Assembly (NCBI GenBank): GCA_002150815.3
Contig: NDFF03000394.1
Span: 411,459-475,458 of the forward strand
Source of the DNA: Grammothele lineata
Lineage: Eukaryota; Basidiomycota; Agaricomycetes; Polyporales; Polyporaceae
Direction: 5' to 3'
Length of the DNA stretch: 64,000 bases
Position 1 is the first letter of the stretch. Each line of letters begins with the position of its first letter. The notes beneath the pieces are model-generated. The model made no database searches, was not told the DNA's origin, and saw only the letters and a list, made by a program, of their open reading frames with translations. Below are positions 9,962 to 20,709 of this stretch, piece after piece. A program made the translations under genes and the position numbers.

Positions 9962-12900
9962 GGACGGGTGTGCAGTACGTTTGCGCGCTGAATTGTCTGT
10001 CGTTATGTTTGATGTGCTCTGAATCTCAGGCTTGGACCTTTCGCTCTGTACTCTATCTCCACCGATGCGCCTCGTGTGACAGCTGACCCGTAGCCGATCA
10101 GCTCGAAAGACGTCCATGGGATGCGCGAGCACATATTGCAAGTGAGTCAGATCCCGATCTTTGCATCCTTCGCTGCGGCGAATTTGACGTCCATGTATGT
10201 GTTGCCCCCTAACGGCATCTCCAGAAGCCCAGCTCGGTTCCCTGTGCTCGCTAAAAAGTTTGCTCCGACTCGCAACTGCCAGCGACATGCGCTAAGCATC
10301 TCGCCGGGTATTTGCTCCCGTGAACCTGTACGTCCATGACGACGGTGGGGCTGGAGAGTCACTGCCAGAGACTGCGCGAGCGTGCCTAGTCGGGGCCTCC
10401 AATTGCCCGGCAGGCCCGCGACTCCCCGTCCGCGTCATTGCGCACTCGAGGTCGGTCGAGGTGCGTCCGACCGTCTGTTCCACTCGTACCAGTGCTTACG
10501 ATGGCAGCTGGTTTCTATACAGTACGGTGCTTCCTGCACCGGCGGTTACTAAACTTGCATCACCCTCCAGATCCAGCCAGATTTTCGCCTTTCGCCAATC
10601 ATAAACAGACGCTGTTCATGATTTCTGGCGCGCGTTCTCGAGCGCAGCAATTGAACCAGCTTTCAATGGGTCGTGGGCGCGAGAACACACTTACGATGCG
10701 CGTCGTCCTGGTCGCTTCGGAGGTACGCAGTCCTCTATCAGCCCTTAATCATACTTACCCGCCAAGCCGACGCGGGACGTCGACAGCCCCACCCGCGACG
10801 CTAGCGTCGAACTCCCTGCACTGACCCTGTCCTTCCTTGAAGTTCTCAAATTATTTTCAACGCCCGGGCATCCCGGACCACTGGTTCATTCCGTATTCAA
10901 TCGCTACAATCCCGCTTCACGACGTACAGCTCGCGGCAGCGCGAGGGCCAGCCGAGAAACGGTACCGCCGACATCCATGCATCACCATCCTCACATCCGC
11001 CCGTCCGGAACCCAAGCGAGACGTTCCTCCCGCCCGGTCGGGCCCGTACGCATATGCATATGCGTACTTACACACGCACACCTTCGCTGACGCGGTCGCG
11101 ATTGCATAACGCGCGCACATCAGCAACAGGACGTCGACGCCTGTCGGACGCACGCGGCAGAAGCGCTTACAGACACTCGGGACTCGGGAGTCTGTCGAAG
11201 CTGTGGCGGCAAAACGGCAAGCGGCCTGGAAGAGTGATGCCCCCGCGTCGAGCAGGCGCGCCCCAGGCGCGCGGAGGCTTGTTGTGCCTCTCTGCCCCCC
11301 TCCCCCCTGCGCCGCGCGACGTCCTGGCATGCGACGCGGAGCGTTGGAAGTTTGGAACTAATAATGAGTGCGCCGGGCTCTCGTCGCCCGGTGGGCACGC
11401 TTGCGCACCCCTGCGAGGCGCGGCGCGTGAACGGTATATGGCGTACCCCAGGGCCTCTTCTCAGATCGGCGGGGGCACGCCGGATGGTGTGGGGTTTGAA
11501 CTCGTATAGGTAGCGTGCAGGTGAGGGGGTCCAATTCATTCTAGCCTTGGACGCGTGGAGTTCTAACACGCTGCGTTCTGACGGACTGCGTTTTGGACAG
11601 GTTCGTCCGCGCGGGTCGTCGCGTTCTGCGCGGAGGCTCCTCGGGTATCGGTCGAGCAGGGCCGAACGGTATGGATCGTCGCGGACTCGGAGATTCGATA
11701 TGCTTTACATACATGTGGGGTAGCGACCGTAGCGTCATTGCAAGCCGCTTCGCACAGGTGAGTACATACTGGTAAAAGCGACCAAACCGCATACTTACGC
11801 TACGGCTCACGCGCATGTGTTTTGACAGGACGCGTTCGGACAGGTCTACCCGTCCATATGCACGCATGCCGTACGTCACCTCCGGCGTCCGAAATCCGGA
11901 CGCAGGATCCTGCGTCCCGCGGCGCGCCTACACTCGACCCGCTGCAGGGCCGCGCGTTGGTGCTACTGCTACATATGAAAGTTACTACTGCGACGGCGAC
12001 GGCGACGAACGTCATGCAACCCCCGGAGCGCGCGTCAACGGGCGGGGAGGGGCGGGGCCGACCGAGGAGGGCCCTCGCCACTCGGGAGTCGGGGGTGACC
12101 ATCCCTTTCGCGGGTGCGCAGGTGCGCGTGTTACTAACCAACTAACTGCACGCGCGCTTCGCTGGGGAGGCGAGCGGACCCGGGCGTGTCGTTGCTCGGG
12201 ACGGAGCGCCGTTTTCGGTCTTCGGAGAGAGGAGCAACAGCAACAGCAGCAGCGGACTCGGGCTCGGACTCGGGCTGCGCATGCGCAAGGGGTGTACGGG
12301 CGTACGTCGCGAACCTTGCCCGTTGGGCGTCGGACGTCGATTCTCTAACACGCGAAGGCACGAAGATGGAGATGAGGGCACACTCAGCTGAGAGGCACGC
12401 GCCCGGACGTTCGCGATCCGCGTGCGTGCGGGGGCGCGGTCGCGCCTCGGTCGGGGTGGCGGGGTGGTGGTGGGCCGGGAATGGTTAAATGCGCGCGGCG
12501 GTCGGGGTGAGTAAGTGAGTAAGTACAGTGATACGAGCCGCACTAAGAGCCGGAGCTTATGCATGATCAGCAGGGCTACTGGCGCCGGGCGTCGAAGACA
12601 GGGTCGGAGTCCGGACGTCTGTACTACAGTGGACAACGCAGGAAGATTGCACGGGGGAAAATTGCGGTTGCAGTCGAGTGCCAGTGGTTGCGCGGCGAGC
12701 ACTTTGGAGACCGTCCGAGATGCGAGATGGGGTGAGGTTGCGCTCCGGTCGACCGAGGGAAAGCTTGGTTCGACATCAGCGTCGGAGAAGCTCGAGCAGC
12801 AGCTTTCCCGACACTGCGATCGGACGACGATGCGACATAACATATATGCACGCACGCACTGCTGGGACCGGGTATACAAGCTGGGCGAGCGGGCGGGACG

Positions 12901-14525
12901 ATGAAACAGGCCCGGCGCAGGGCGCAGTGGGCGTCTGGTGGCCGTGACCGTGGCCGGGGTTCAGATGGGAGCCGCGGGCGTGCGCCCGATGGATGATGAC
13001 GTCGGGCTGCCGCTGCCAGTGTCTCGGAATCATGGTCCCCATGGAATTTCCAGACGGCCGAGCCCCAACGTTGAGAACGTTGAGCCACGGTGGCCGTGCA
13101 GCGCGTGGCAGCTAGCCACGGCGTCTGGCTGCGCGGTCTCCTTTGCGTGACCTTTCGTGCAAACCGCTAGCTCCTCGGGATACCACCTCCTGGGTGCCTC
13201 AATAACCTACTCCGCGTCCTAGCGCGACGCGGGGCAGCAACGCGGACGCTTAGCGCGAAGCCTGGGCCGTCCCCGCGCACGCGCGGACTCACCGCGCGTG
13301 ATGGCGTGCTAATTGGACGGGCGTTTCGCGACACTGACACAACGTCGGCGGCGGGGCGCACCTCCCCCATGGCCACCGACCCGGCGCCTCGGGGGCGATC
13401 CCGCCCTGCCGCGGAGGCGACGCGCGGCGGCGAGGACGACCATCGACGGGGGCACGGGCGGCGAGGGCGGCAGGCAGGCGGGCGGGCGGGATCAGCGGGT
13501 GAACTGTGCTAGTCGCCGTCGCGCCAACTCCGACGGCACACGCACGGCCGCGCGGTGCCAAGCGCGCCTGTTTCCAAGTCGGTGGGCTCCTCCCGGGGGA
13601 GGGGGCCTTGAAGAGATGGCGAGTTCGGAAGGGTAGGCTGAGGTAAAACGTCGCTGGACGCTGCGCGGGGAGCCGCAGTGTTTCGGGTCGGCGTGGTAGG
13701 TACGTGGGCGCAGGCGGGTCGCACGAGGTCGCGAGTGGCGACGGTGCGAGGGATACGGAGGGGAGCGGCGGATGAGATGACGGACGGAGGAGAGGGCGCG
13801 CCATGGTCGTCTGGATGTGTCGGGTAGGCGTGTTTGGGGAAGACAGGGCTTCTGTTTCGGCGGCGAAGGCGCTGTGGACGCAGAAGGGCAAGGGTCGGGA
13901 TCGGCCTCCTGCCCGCTTTGGGCTGGGCTCGCAGCAGCGGCGGGGCGAGCGCGTGCGTGGATTTCTGGAAGGCGCGTGCAAAGACGGCGCTGGGCGGCTG
14001 GCGAAAGCAAGCGTTGTTGCGTCGTTGTGTCGGGGCATGGGCACAGACGCACGCATGCAGACGCAGGCGTGCATCGCGTCTCGGGAGGCGCGACCGCAGA
14101 CGCGGGCAGAGGATCGGACGGGAGATCGGACGGGCCAGGGCCAGCGACGGCAGGCGACTGCCCCGCGTCCCAGCCCGTTCAGGGTCGCCGACGTCGCGGC
14201 CACCGACGCGCCTGCCGCCACTCCGCCCAATTTGCCTCGTCCTCTCCTCCCATATATATTACCCCCGCCGTCCTCTCTCCCCCCCTCCCCCACCCTCATT
14301 CCCCCCTGCCGGTCCGTCCGCGAACGCGACGACGTTCTGTGCTTCCTTCCTCCTCTTCCGCCCTCCGATCCCCGCCCCACTAATACTACTGTTCCTAATT
14401 TCTCTTGTTATCTCCGTGTCCCTAATACGACCTCGCTCCTTCCCCTCAAGTCCTCCTCGCCCGCCCCCGCGCCCACCTAGAACGCCCCGCGCAGCACACT
14501 AGCACCACCACTACCGCGCGCAGAG
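9962..14525. other. 4.6-kb stretch without a recognisable gene
   Basis: The stretch is GC-rich with many medium ORFs on both strands, all of biased composition (Arg, Pro, Ser, Thr) and without domain-like sequence. A possible small spliced ORF begins with ATG at 10501, but I could not assemble a plausible protein. The last 300 bp are C/T-rich and carry a TATA box, so they belong to the promoter of the DUF6593 gene. An unannotated non-coding RNA or a fast-evolving small gene cannot be excluded. Confidence 0.5.
14253..14260 (+). promoter_or_regulatory. TATA box of the DUF6593 gene
   Basis: TATATATT is followed by a strongly pyrimidine-rich tract (about 14262-14310 and on to 14480). CT-rich blocks downstream of TATA are common before strongly expressed fungal genes. 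The distance to the ATG is about 265 bp, implying a long leader. Confidence 0.5.
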
Positions 14526-15386
14526 ATGACCAACTTCGGCCTCCCGTATTTCCTCGAGGACACGACCGGCTCGTTGACCGGCTCCGACTTTGTCGATCTC
14601 CACAACCGCACCCACCTCTCTCTCAAGCAGACCCTCCGTGACGCGCACCACACCGCCTTCGTCATCTACGACCTCTCCGCGCGCCCCGGTGCGCGCACGG
14701 GCCTCCTCGTACCCCTCGCCACGCTCGACTTTGGGCCCGCGAACGCGCTGGGCACCGTCAAGATCGGTGCAGCCGAACACGTCCCGATGGACAGGTATCT
14801 TGTCAGGAGTACGGCTGCGAATGGGTGAGTCGCCGCTCTTCAATGCGCTGGAGGAGAGGCGGGATGGGAGAGGGCGGGAGGGTTGACGCGTGCTGTGGTT
14901 ATCCAGAAACGCCCGTTCGCGCAAGTTCAAGGCCGCCGACGGCCAGGAGTACCGCTGGACGCTGCACTCCGACGGCGAGTGGCAGGTGCGTCCCCTCTCT
15001 CATGCTCCCTGTCACGGCGCGTAGTGCATCCCGCTCACCTTCGCGAACGCGGCTGCAGTGCACGAACGCGCGGAGCGGCTACCACGTCGCGACGTACAGC
15101 ATGAAGCCCGCCGGCGAGCCCCAATATGCGCGCTCCTCGGGCTGCATGCTCACCGTGGAAGAGGCCTACCCGCACCTCATTGGCGGTGAGTCCGCGTTTC
15201 GCGTTCCTTCTCCTCATCCCTGTCCTCCTTCCCCTCGTGCTTCTTGTCTTCCGTCGTTTCGTCCGCTGATGATGATCCATCCGCTTCTGCTTCCTCTCCG
15301 TCGCGCGACGCTTCCGTGCGTGCATGTGTACAGAGCTCCTGGCGTCGCTCATCATCATGCGGCACATCGAGAAGCACAACCTCTGA
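14526..15386 (+). CDS. DUF6593 family protein
   Basis: Predicted exons: 14526-14824, 14907-14985, 15059-15185, 15334-15386 (185 aa). The order of elements fits DUF6593, a family expanded in mushroom-forming fungi: an N-terminal strand region with LHNRTHLSLKQTL, a middle stretch ending in VPMDRYLVRS, the FKAADGQEYRWTL segment, then YHVATYSM and a C-terminal hydrophobic helix (ELLASLIIMRHIEKHNL). No signal peptide or catalytic motif is seen, and no biochemical function is known for the family. All four exons join with consistent phases and GT..AG borders. The assignment rests on pattern memory, not on a search. Confidence 0.78.
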
Positions 15387-18019
15387 AGCTGAAGTTTTGA
15401 CCGGACCAAGTCGCGCGTCCCGCGGCCTGCTTCTTCGTCGCGGACATGGGCCCCTGTCGTCGTTTCGACCCCAGCGTGTTCCGCGGCAACCACCGCGACT
15501 GCGTCCGCGTTCTGCTCCCGCGCAGCTCCTGTAGGCTTCGATCCCGGTTTGGATCGCGTCGCGTCTTCGCGGCATCCATCTAGTATCCGTGCTTTCCTTC
15601 ACTCCATCCATCCCTCCGTCTGCCCATCTTCCTGCCACCGCCCCCTGCCCTGCTTCCTCGTTCTATCCATCCGCTCCCGTGTCATCATCCGTATCCGCAC
15701 CCGCATCCACTTCCACTTCCGCATCGCGCAGTCCACGGACCCCGCCGGTTTCCGGGTCGTGACGTGTCGTCTCGCGCCGTGCATCTCATAGTATATTTGC
15801 TACCAGTACCCGCACCAGTACCAGTACTCCGGCCTCGCTCGCATCTATATCTACCTACCCTACCCTACGCACTACGCATACGCTATAATCCCATAATCGC
15901 ACTCCTGCTACGTCTTCCCGCACTACATATTACGCGTTCTGTCTCACCTAGTTCTCTCCCCTGCCTCCACTTCTAGGGAGGAGGGGGCGGCATCTCCTGC
16001 ACTGCACAACAACAGCACAACGCACGCTAACTAGCTAGCCGGCGAAAAAGCAATGTACGCATATGTATAGTTGGTACTACCACCCTCACCCTCGCCGATC
16101 CACAACCACCCGCACCCACATCCGCGCACGCGCACACACGCCCCGCTACACTCGTACTACTTACGTTGTAGTAGCGTCACCACAACCGCGTTCTTTTCAT
16201 CTCGTTCCGCTTGCGCACCCCACGACGCGCAGCATGTACGGCGTGCGTACACTGCCTGAGCCAGGTAATGCCTTCGCGGACGACACGCGGACAACACGCC
16301 GGACGGCATACACGACGAACAAAAAATAAAAACCACGACCTAGCGAGCGTCGGACGAGCTGAGGACGATCGGACGACCTGCTGCCACCACTCGCCACCGC
16401 CACCGCTCGCCCGGAGCCGGCGCCGGCGCCGCTGCGTTGGCTCTCACTTTCTCACTTTCTCTCTTCCTCCTACTCACTCGGCCTGAGCTGCCGGTGCGGA
16501 TCCGTGGCCGTCGCGTAAGGAGGGCGCGAGCTTGGCGAATCGGAAACGCCTAATACTTAGGCGTCGACGTCATCTGCCGATATTGCCAGTCGCCGCCGGC
16601 GGCCTGAATCTTGGGATGTCCACTGGTACACGACGAGCCTCGCGGGGTGTTCGACGGGTGTACATAGTAAGGATGAATTTTCTATTGCGTGCGGTATGGT
16701 ACGTATCTAACAACCACTCTGAAGTCTCATCACCACAAAGCAAAAGGTGCTTACTCACGATCCCCTCGCCGGAACCAGGGCACTCAAGTCTAATATATCG
16801 GGCTGCCGGTACTGCTTATCCACAGTCGGTCTCAGGATCGGATCTACTGATATTTGGCCCAGGAAGCCGGGGTGGGGAGGTGTTCTACGTGGAAGCGGGG
16901 CGCGACCCCAGAGCTGCTAAATCCTCGGCTCCGGACGCGGACACACATAACTATGGGCCAGTCTACGCTGGTGGGCCAAACTGGTCCCGCTGACCGCTCT
17001 GAGTGTGCACACAAAACAGATACCATTAGAGGCTAGTCTCGGAGTTGCCAGTGGCACACCACGGCGAGCGGAGTGCTTACGAAGTTAGGACGTGCCGGCA
17101 TGGCCTGGACACGGCGCCGTCCACGCTAGTCTTAGGTCCCGTCATCCTCTTCCCCACTCAGGCTTCCGGCATACATACGACATAAGCATTATCACATCTA
17201 TACGAAACTCGCTGCGACGGGTAGTATATACACACTAAGAAAAATATGCACCAGCACCATTAATATTCGCGACACCGTGTTACCGCGGCACGCCGGAGAG
17301 CCGCCGCGCGGCTCGCAGACGGCCGCGGTGGTTAAAACCCAGCGGCGACGTCGCCGCCAGGGCCGCGTGCCGCGCATATGTACATACATCCTGGACCTAC
17401 GGCTCGTGTACGTATGCGCGCATACGTACATATGTGAAGGTGTGCTACCCCCGTGCGACGGAACCATGAGATTGGAAAAATACATAGGTGATTGCTACCA
17501 ACGGACCGAAGCTGGTACAGTGGTACTCCGAGATGGCTGCCACTTCGGCTTCAAACTTCAAGGTCCGCCATTCGAGTTTCATGATAAGTACGACGGGTTT
17601 CAGCGGGCGCGAGGCCGACACTGACGCATGCTCGGCGTGTGTGTTTAGAGAAGTATGTATATGCCACGGAGGTATGGGAGGTCCGGGAAGACGTGTGTGC
17701 ATTCATCTGTACCAGTCAATAGGCACGGGGTCTTTACAACAGGTTCAGACTCCGCGAATCCGCCGAATGAGCTCGGACACGAGGAACGTCGTGGACGGCG
17801 GGTGGGAGGGTGCGGACGAGACGGCGTGCGTGATGTCGTGATAACTCATGTGAGACAGTGAAACAGGACAGCGGTAGTACATGCAGGAAGACCTCTGAGG
17901 AGAAGGAAAAACACCAGTGAGATAACTCGATGCCGGGAAACATCGCATAACGTGCAAATCCCCCATGACACCCGTCCACCCTTCCCTTTCCCCCGCGCAA
18001 GTGTCAACAGGCCAGGGTC
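15387..18019. other. 2.6-kb region without a recognisable gene
   Basis: Pyrimidine-rich up to about 16000, then mixed composition. Short ORFs on both strands look like chance frames. There are several TACGTATG-like alternating stretches (around 17370-17440) but no gene-like signal. It probably contains the 3' UTR of the DUF6593 gene and the 3' end of the GH17-like gene. Confidence 0.5.
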
Positions 18020-19453
18020 TCAGCACTCCGTCCTCGGCGCGAACGGGAACTTAAGGTTCCCCTCATCGTCGTAAATCCCGTACCCCGGCTCCTGGTCGTC
18101 CGAGTAGATGTGCGCGAACCAGCCGATGCCGCCGCCCACGACGGCCTTGAGGTCCTCGCAGTGCTGGTCGAGGAGGATGTAGTAGCCGTGCTCGTTCGGC
18201 ACGTCTGCGACCGCGTCTGGGCTGTTGGGCTGTACGCTGGGCGAGGTGACTGAGGGCCAGCCGTTCTGCGGAGAGAGATGAGTATAGAGCGGATGCGGGA
18301 TTAAGGGTAGTTAGGAACGTACTTCGTCGAAGTACATTTTCTTGCCGTTCCCGTGGTCGATGAACCAGTCGAGGTCGCGCGTGACGAGCGGCCACGCTTG
18401 GTCCGCTGCAGAAGAAGGAAGTCTCGTCAGTGCCTCCAGAAGAAACGAGAAAAAAGCAGACTCACAGGTCGACGCGTCCTGGTCAAAGAACGGCAACATA
18501 TGTATATTAATCGAGTCAATCGCATCCAACACGTCCTGCGCCCCCCCGCGCTCCTGATACCCATACGCGAGCTCCGAAACGGTGACCGGGATCCCGAGGC
18601 TGGACAAGTTCTGCTTGGCGAGCAGGACCTGCTCCGCGAGCTCGTCGTGCGGCAGGACGCCGTCGTAAAGCGGCTCGGAGCCGAACTGGAGCACGCGCGT
18701 CACGAACGGCGCGCGCGGGTTCGCGTGCAGCGCGGCGAGGAGCGTGTCCCGCCGGCCGATCCAGACGTCGTCCAGGTTGAAGCCGAACTGGTTCGAAGAG
18801 GCGGGCGATTAGCGCAGGGCGGGGACGGGGGCGGGGAGCGAGGAGCGGCGTGGACGTACCCAGATGAGGGCGTGGACGCCCAAGGCTGGTTTGACGTGCG
18901 TCAGCGGGAGAAGGCAAGAAGACGTCGGGGAGAAGATGCGCACTGTTGGCCCACGCGGCGTCGACAATGTCGTCACTGAAAGCGGCAACGAAGGCGCGTA
19001 TGTCGTCAGAAGCGTGCGTGGCGGCGCTGGAGGCTGAGCTTACTAGAAACCGTCGCGGTCGCAGGCGCCGTAAAGGCGGACGTAGCGCGAGTGGAAGTGG
19101 TTCCGGATGTCCGCGAACTCCTTGTGCAGCTGTTCCCTACTTTGACCTGCGCATTCTCAGTCAGCAACACGCGAGAGTTATAAAGCTCGGGCGTCCTTAC
19201 ACGCTGTGACCTCGTAGCTGAACCCGACGAACGCATATTCCGTCGTCGGGTCGCACCACCACCCCGAGCGGTCCGCCGGCGTGTCATGCGGCATTTTGAA
19301 CCCTAGCGCGGGGAAGCAGTGCGCGCCTGCACTTGAGTCAATCGTTACCACCACCTTCGCGTTCGCATCCACGCTTAGGTGCGCGAGGGGCGAGGGCGCC
19401 CCGAGCGCAAGCCCGGAGAGCGCAAGGGCGCACGTGAGTGTGAGAAGCGCCAT
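18020..19453 (-). CDS. secreted GH17-like glycoside hydrolase (beta-1,3-glucanase type)
   Basis: Predicted exons (minus): 19453-19203, 19139-19044, 18975-18944, 18885-18860, 18787-18466, 18405-18323, 18265-18020 (351 aa). The ATG at 19453 opens a signal peptide (MALLTLTCALALSGLALGAP). Conserved blocks are RYVRLYGACDRDGF, AWANTLGVHALIWFGF (formed by joining 32-nt and 26-nt exons), VLQFGSEPLYDG and, across an intron, FDE|NGWPS. In GH17 the acid/base Glu lies in the GNE/GSE block (here E173) and the nucleophile in the ETGWPS-like block (here E270), so both catalytic residues appear intact. The likely role is cell-wall beta-glucan cleavage or remodelling. No GPI-like tail is seen, so it is probably secreted. 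The start at 19453 is preferred because the codon at 19462 is TTG. Confidence 0.84.
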
Positions 19454-19601
19454 AGTCGGCAAGCGGCGGATAAACCGTGGAGAGTGAGAGTGAGACCGGG
19501 GAGAGCCTCGGGTAAGACGGGCGGTGGATGGGAGTGGATGGGGGAGGAGGGAGCGTCCTTCCGGACACGAGGGGACCCGCCCCAGCTGCCCGCAGCTGGC
19601 G

Positions 19602-19608
19602 TATATAT
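19602..19608 (-). promoter_or_regulatory. TATA box of the GH17-like gene
   Basis: TATATAT in a GC-rich context, about 150 bp upstream of the minus-strand ATG at 19453. An adjacent CAGCTGCCCGCAGCTG palindromic stretch (about 19584-19599) could be a bHLH-type E-box pair, but this is speculative. Confidence 0.5.
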
Positions 19609-19914
19609 GCCGCCTGCGGCCTTCGAGGGAGTTACGGCGATAGCCCTTCCGGAAGAAGGTCTACCTAAAGGGCGATCAGCAGTTGCGGCGGAGGAGAGCA
19701 GCGCGCGGGGCGAGTGCGAGTGCGAGTGCGGATGCAGAACGGACCGGCGGCGTCGTCAGCGTGCGCTGCCAGTGCGAAGCGCGAGCTAGGAACCCGCCTT
19801 GCCGCCTATGCATTGTGTATAGACACGAAAGCCCTCGCGCGGGCTCGATTCGAACGGAGGCTGGCAGATGGTCAACGGGGCTGGAAAGAGAACCGGTCGA
19901 CCACGAGATCGAAG

Positions 19915-19968
19915 TGGTCTCGTACCCAGCCGTGCGGCTACAAAGTCGTACGTCTGGGTACGAGACCA
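19915..19968. repeat. perfect 15-bp inverted repeat (hairpin)
   Basis: TGGTCTCGTACCCAG at 19915-19929 is the exact reverse complement of 19954-19968, with a 24-nt loop. The short word GATCGAAG also lies directly outside the left arm and directly after the right arm as a direct repeat. This could be a small foldback or MITE remnant or an RNA structure. No gene overlaps it. Confidence 0.75.
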
Positions 19969-20709
19969 GATCGAAGATGCCGTTCAATTAGCCGCCCTCT
20001 TCTCGCGATCTGATTGCAGTCGAACCGCGTATTGTCCCCTCGATCCAGGCCCGCCCCCACAGGAGGACCGAGGAAGCAGGGCGGGAACGACCTCGGGACC
20101 TGGGGGGAAGACGCCCCGCGCGCATGGCGGGGGCATATCAGTGTGGTCGACGCAATGCGCGCGGACGATTCGCCGGCACATGGACGCGCGAAGAAGGCGA
20201 GTAGCCGCATGGACGGCGGACGAACGCGCGTCACGCGCCCCATGTCGTCACATCCCGACGCGATCACGAGGCCGTGACCGAGGCGGCATATGGCCTGTAC
20301 TGCTCGCATTGGGCGAGAAGTGCTTTCGGACTCGGAGGCAGCACTGGCAGGGGGCGGGAGAGAGAGAGCAAAAATACATTGGTATCGCGGCGTCAGTGTC
20401 GTTATTCCGGGCCTCGTACACGTCCGTAGGAGAGCCTATTAGGAAACCAAGGAGGGAAACTCAAAAAGACAGGAAGAAAGGCGCGATCGAGCATCGCGGT
20501 CGGAGATCGGGGCCGCGCAGAGGCTAGTGCGCCGCAAGATGGGACGGGTCAATGCCGAGCGGCAACATGGTATGGTCTTGCAGCTCCGCCGCAGGCCAGG
20601 TCGTCGACTTCATCTGGGACCGCCGACAGCAGGATTGAATAACACAGTCAAATGGTGTAGAACACGATTATGCCCACCTTTGCGTTCGCATCGCTCGCAG
20701 CTACCAGGT

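Larger units (their letters stand above)
19454..20709. other. 1.26-kb intergenic region with a 15-bp hairpin
   Basis: Contains the promoter of the GH17-like gene and the 3' end of the gelsolin-like gene. It also holds a perfect inverted repeat listed separately. No coding exons were recognised. Confidence 0.5.

Noticed and set aside
10501..10830. possible small spliced gene starting MAAGFYT
   Set aside because: Several GT/AG combinations are possible but none gives a convincing protein or a consistent frame.
12142..12879. 245-codon minus-strand ORF
   Set aside because: Low-complexity translation (long runs of Ser, Leu and Pro) with no recognisable feature; explained by GC bias.
13289..14380. 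363-codon minus-strand ORF
   Set aside because: Arg/Pro/Ser/Gly-biased composition in a CT/GA-rich tract overlapping the DUF6593 promoter; no domain-like sequence.
19840..19860. GATTCGAAC word resembling a tRNA B box
   Set aside because: No acceptor, D or anticodon stems at the right distances.
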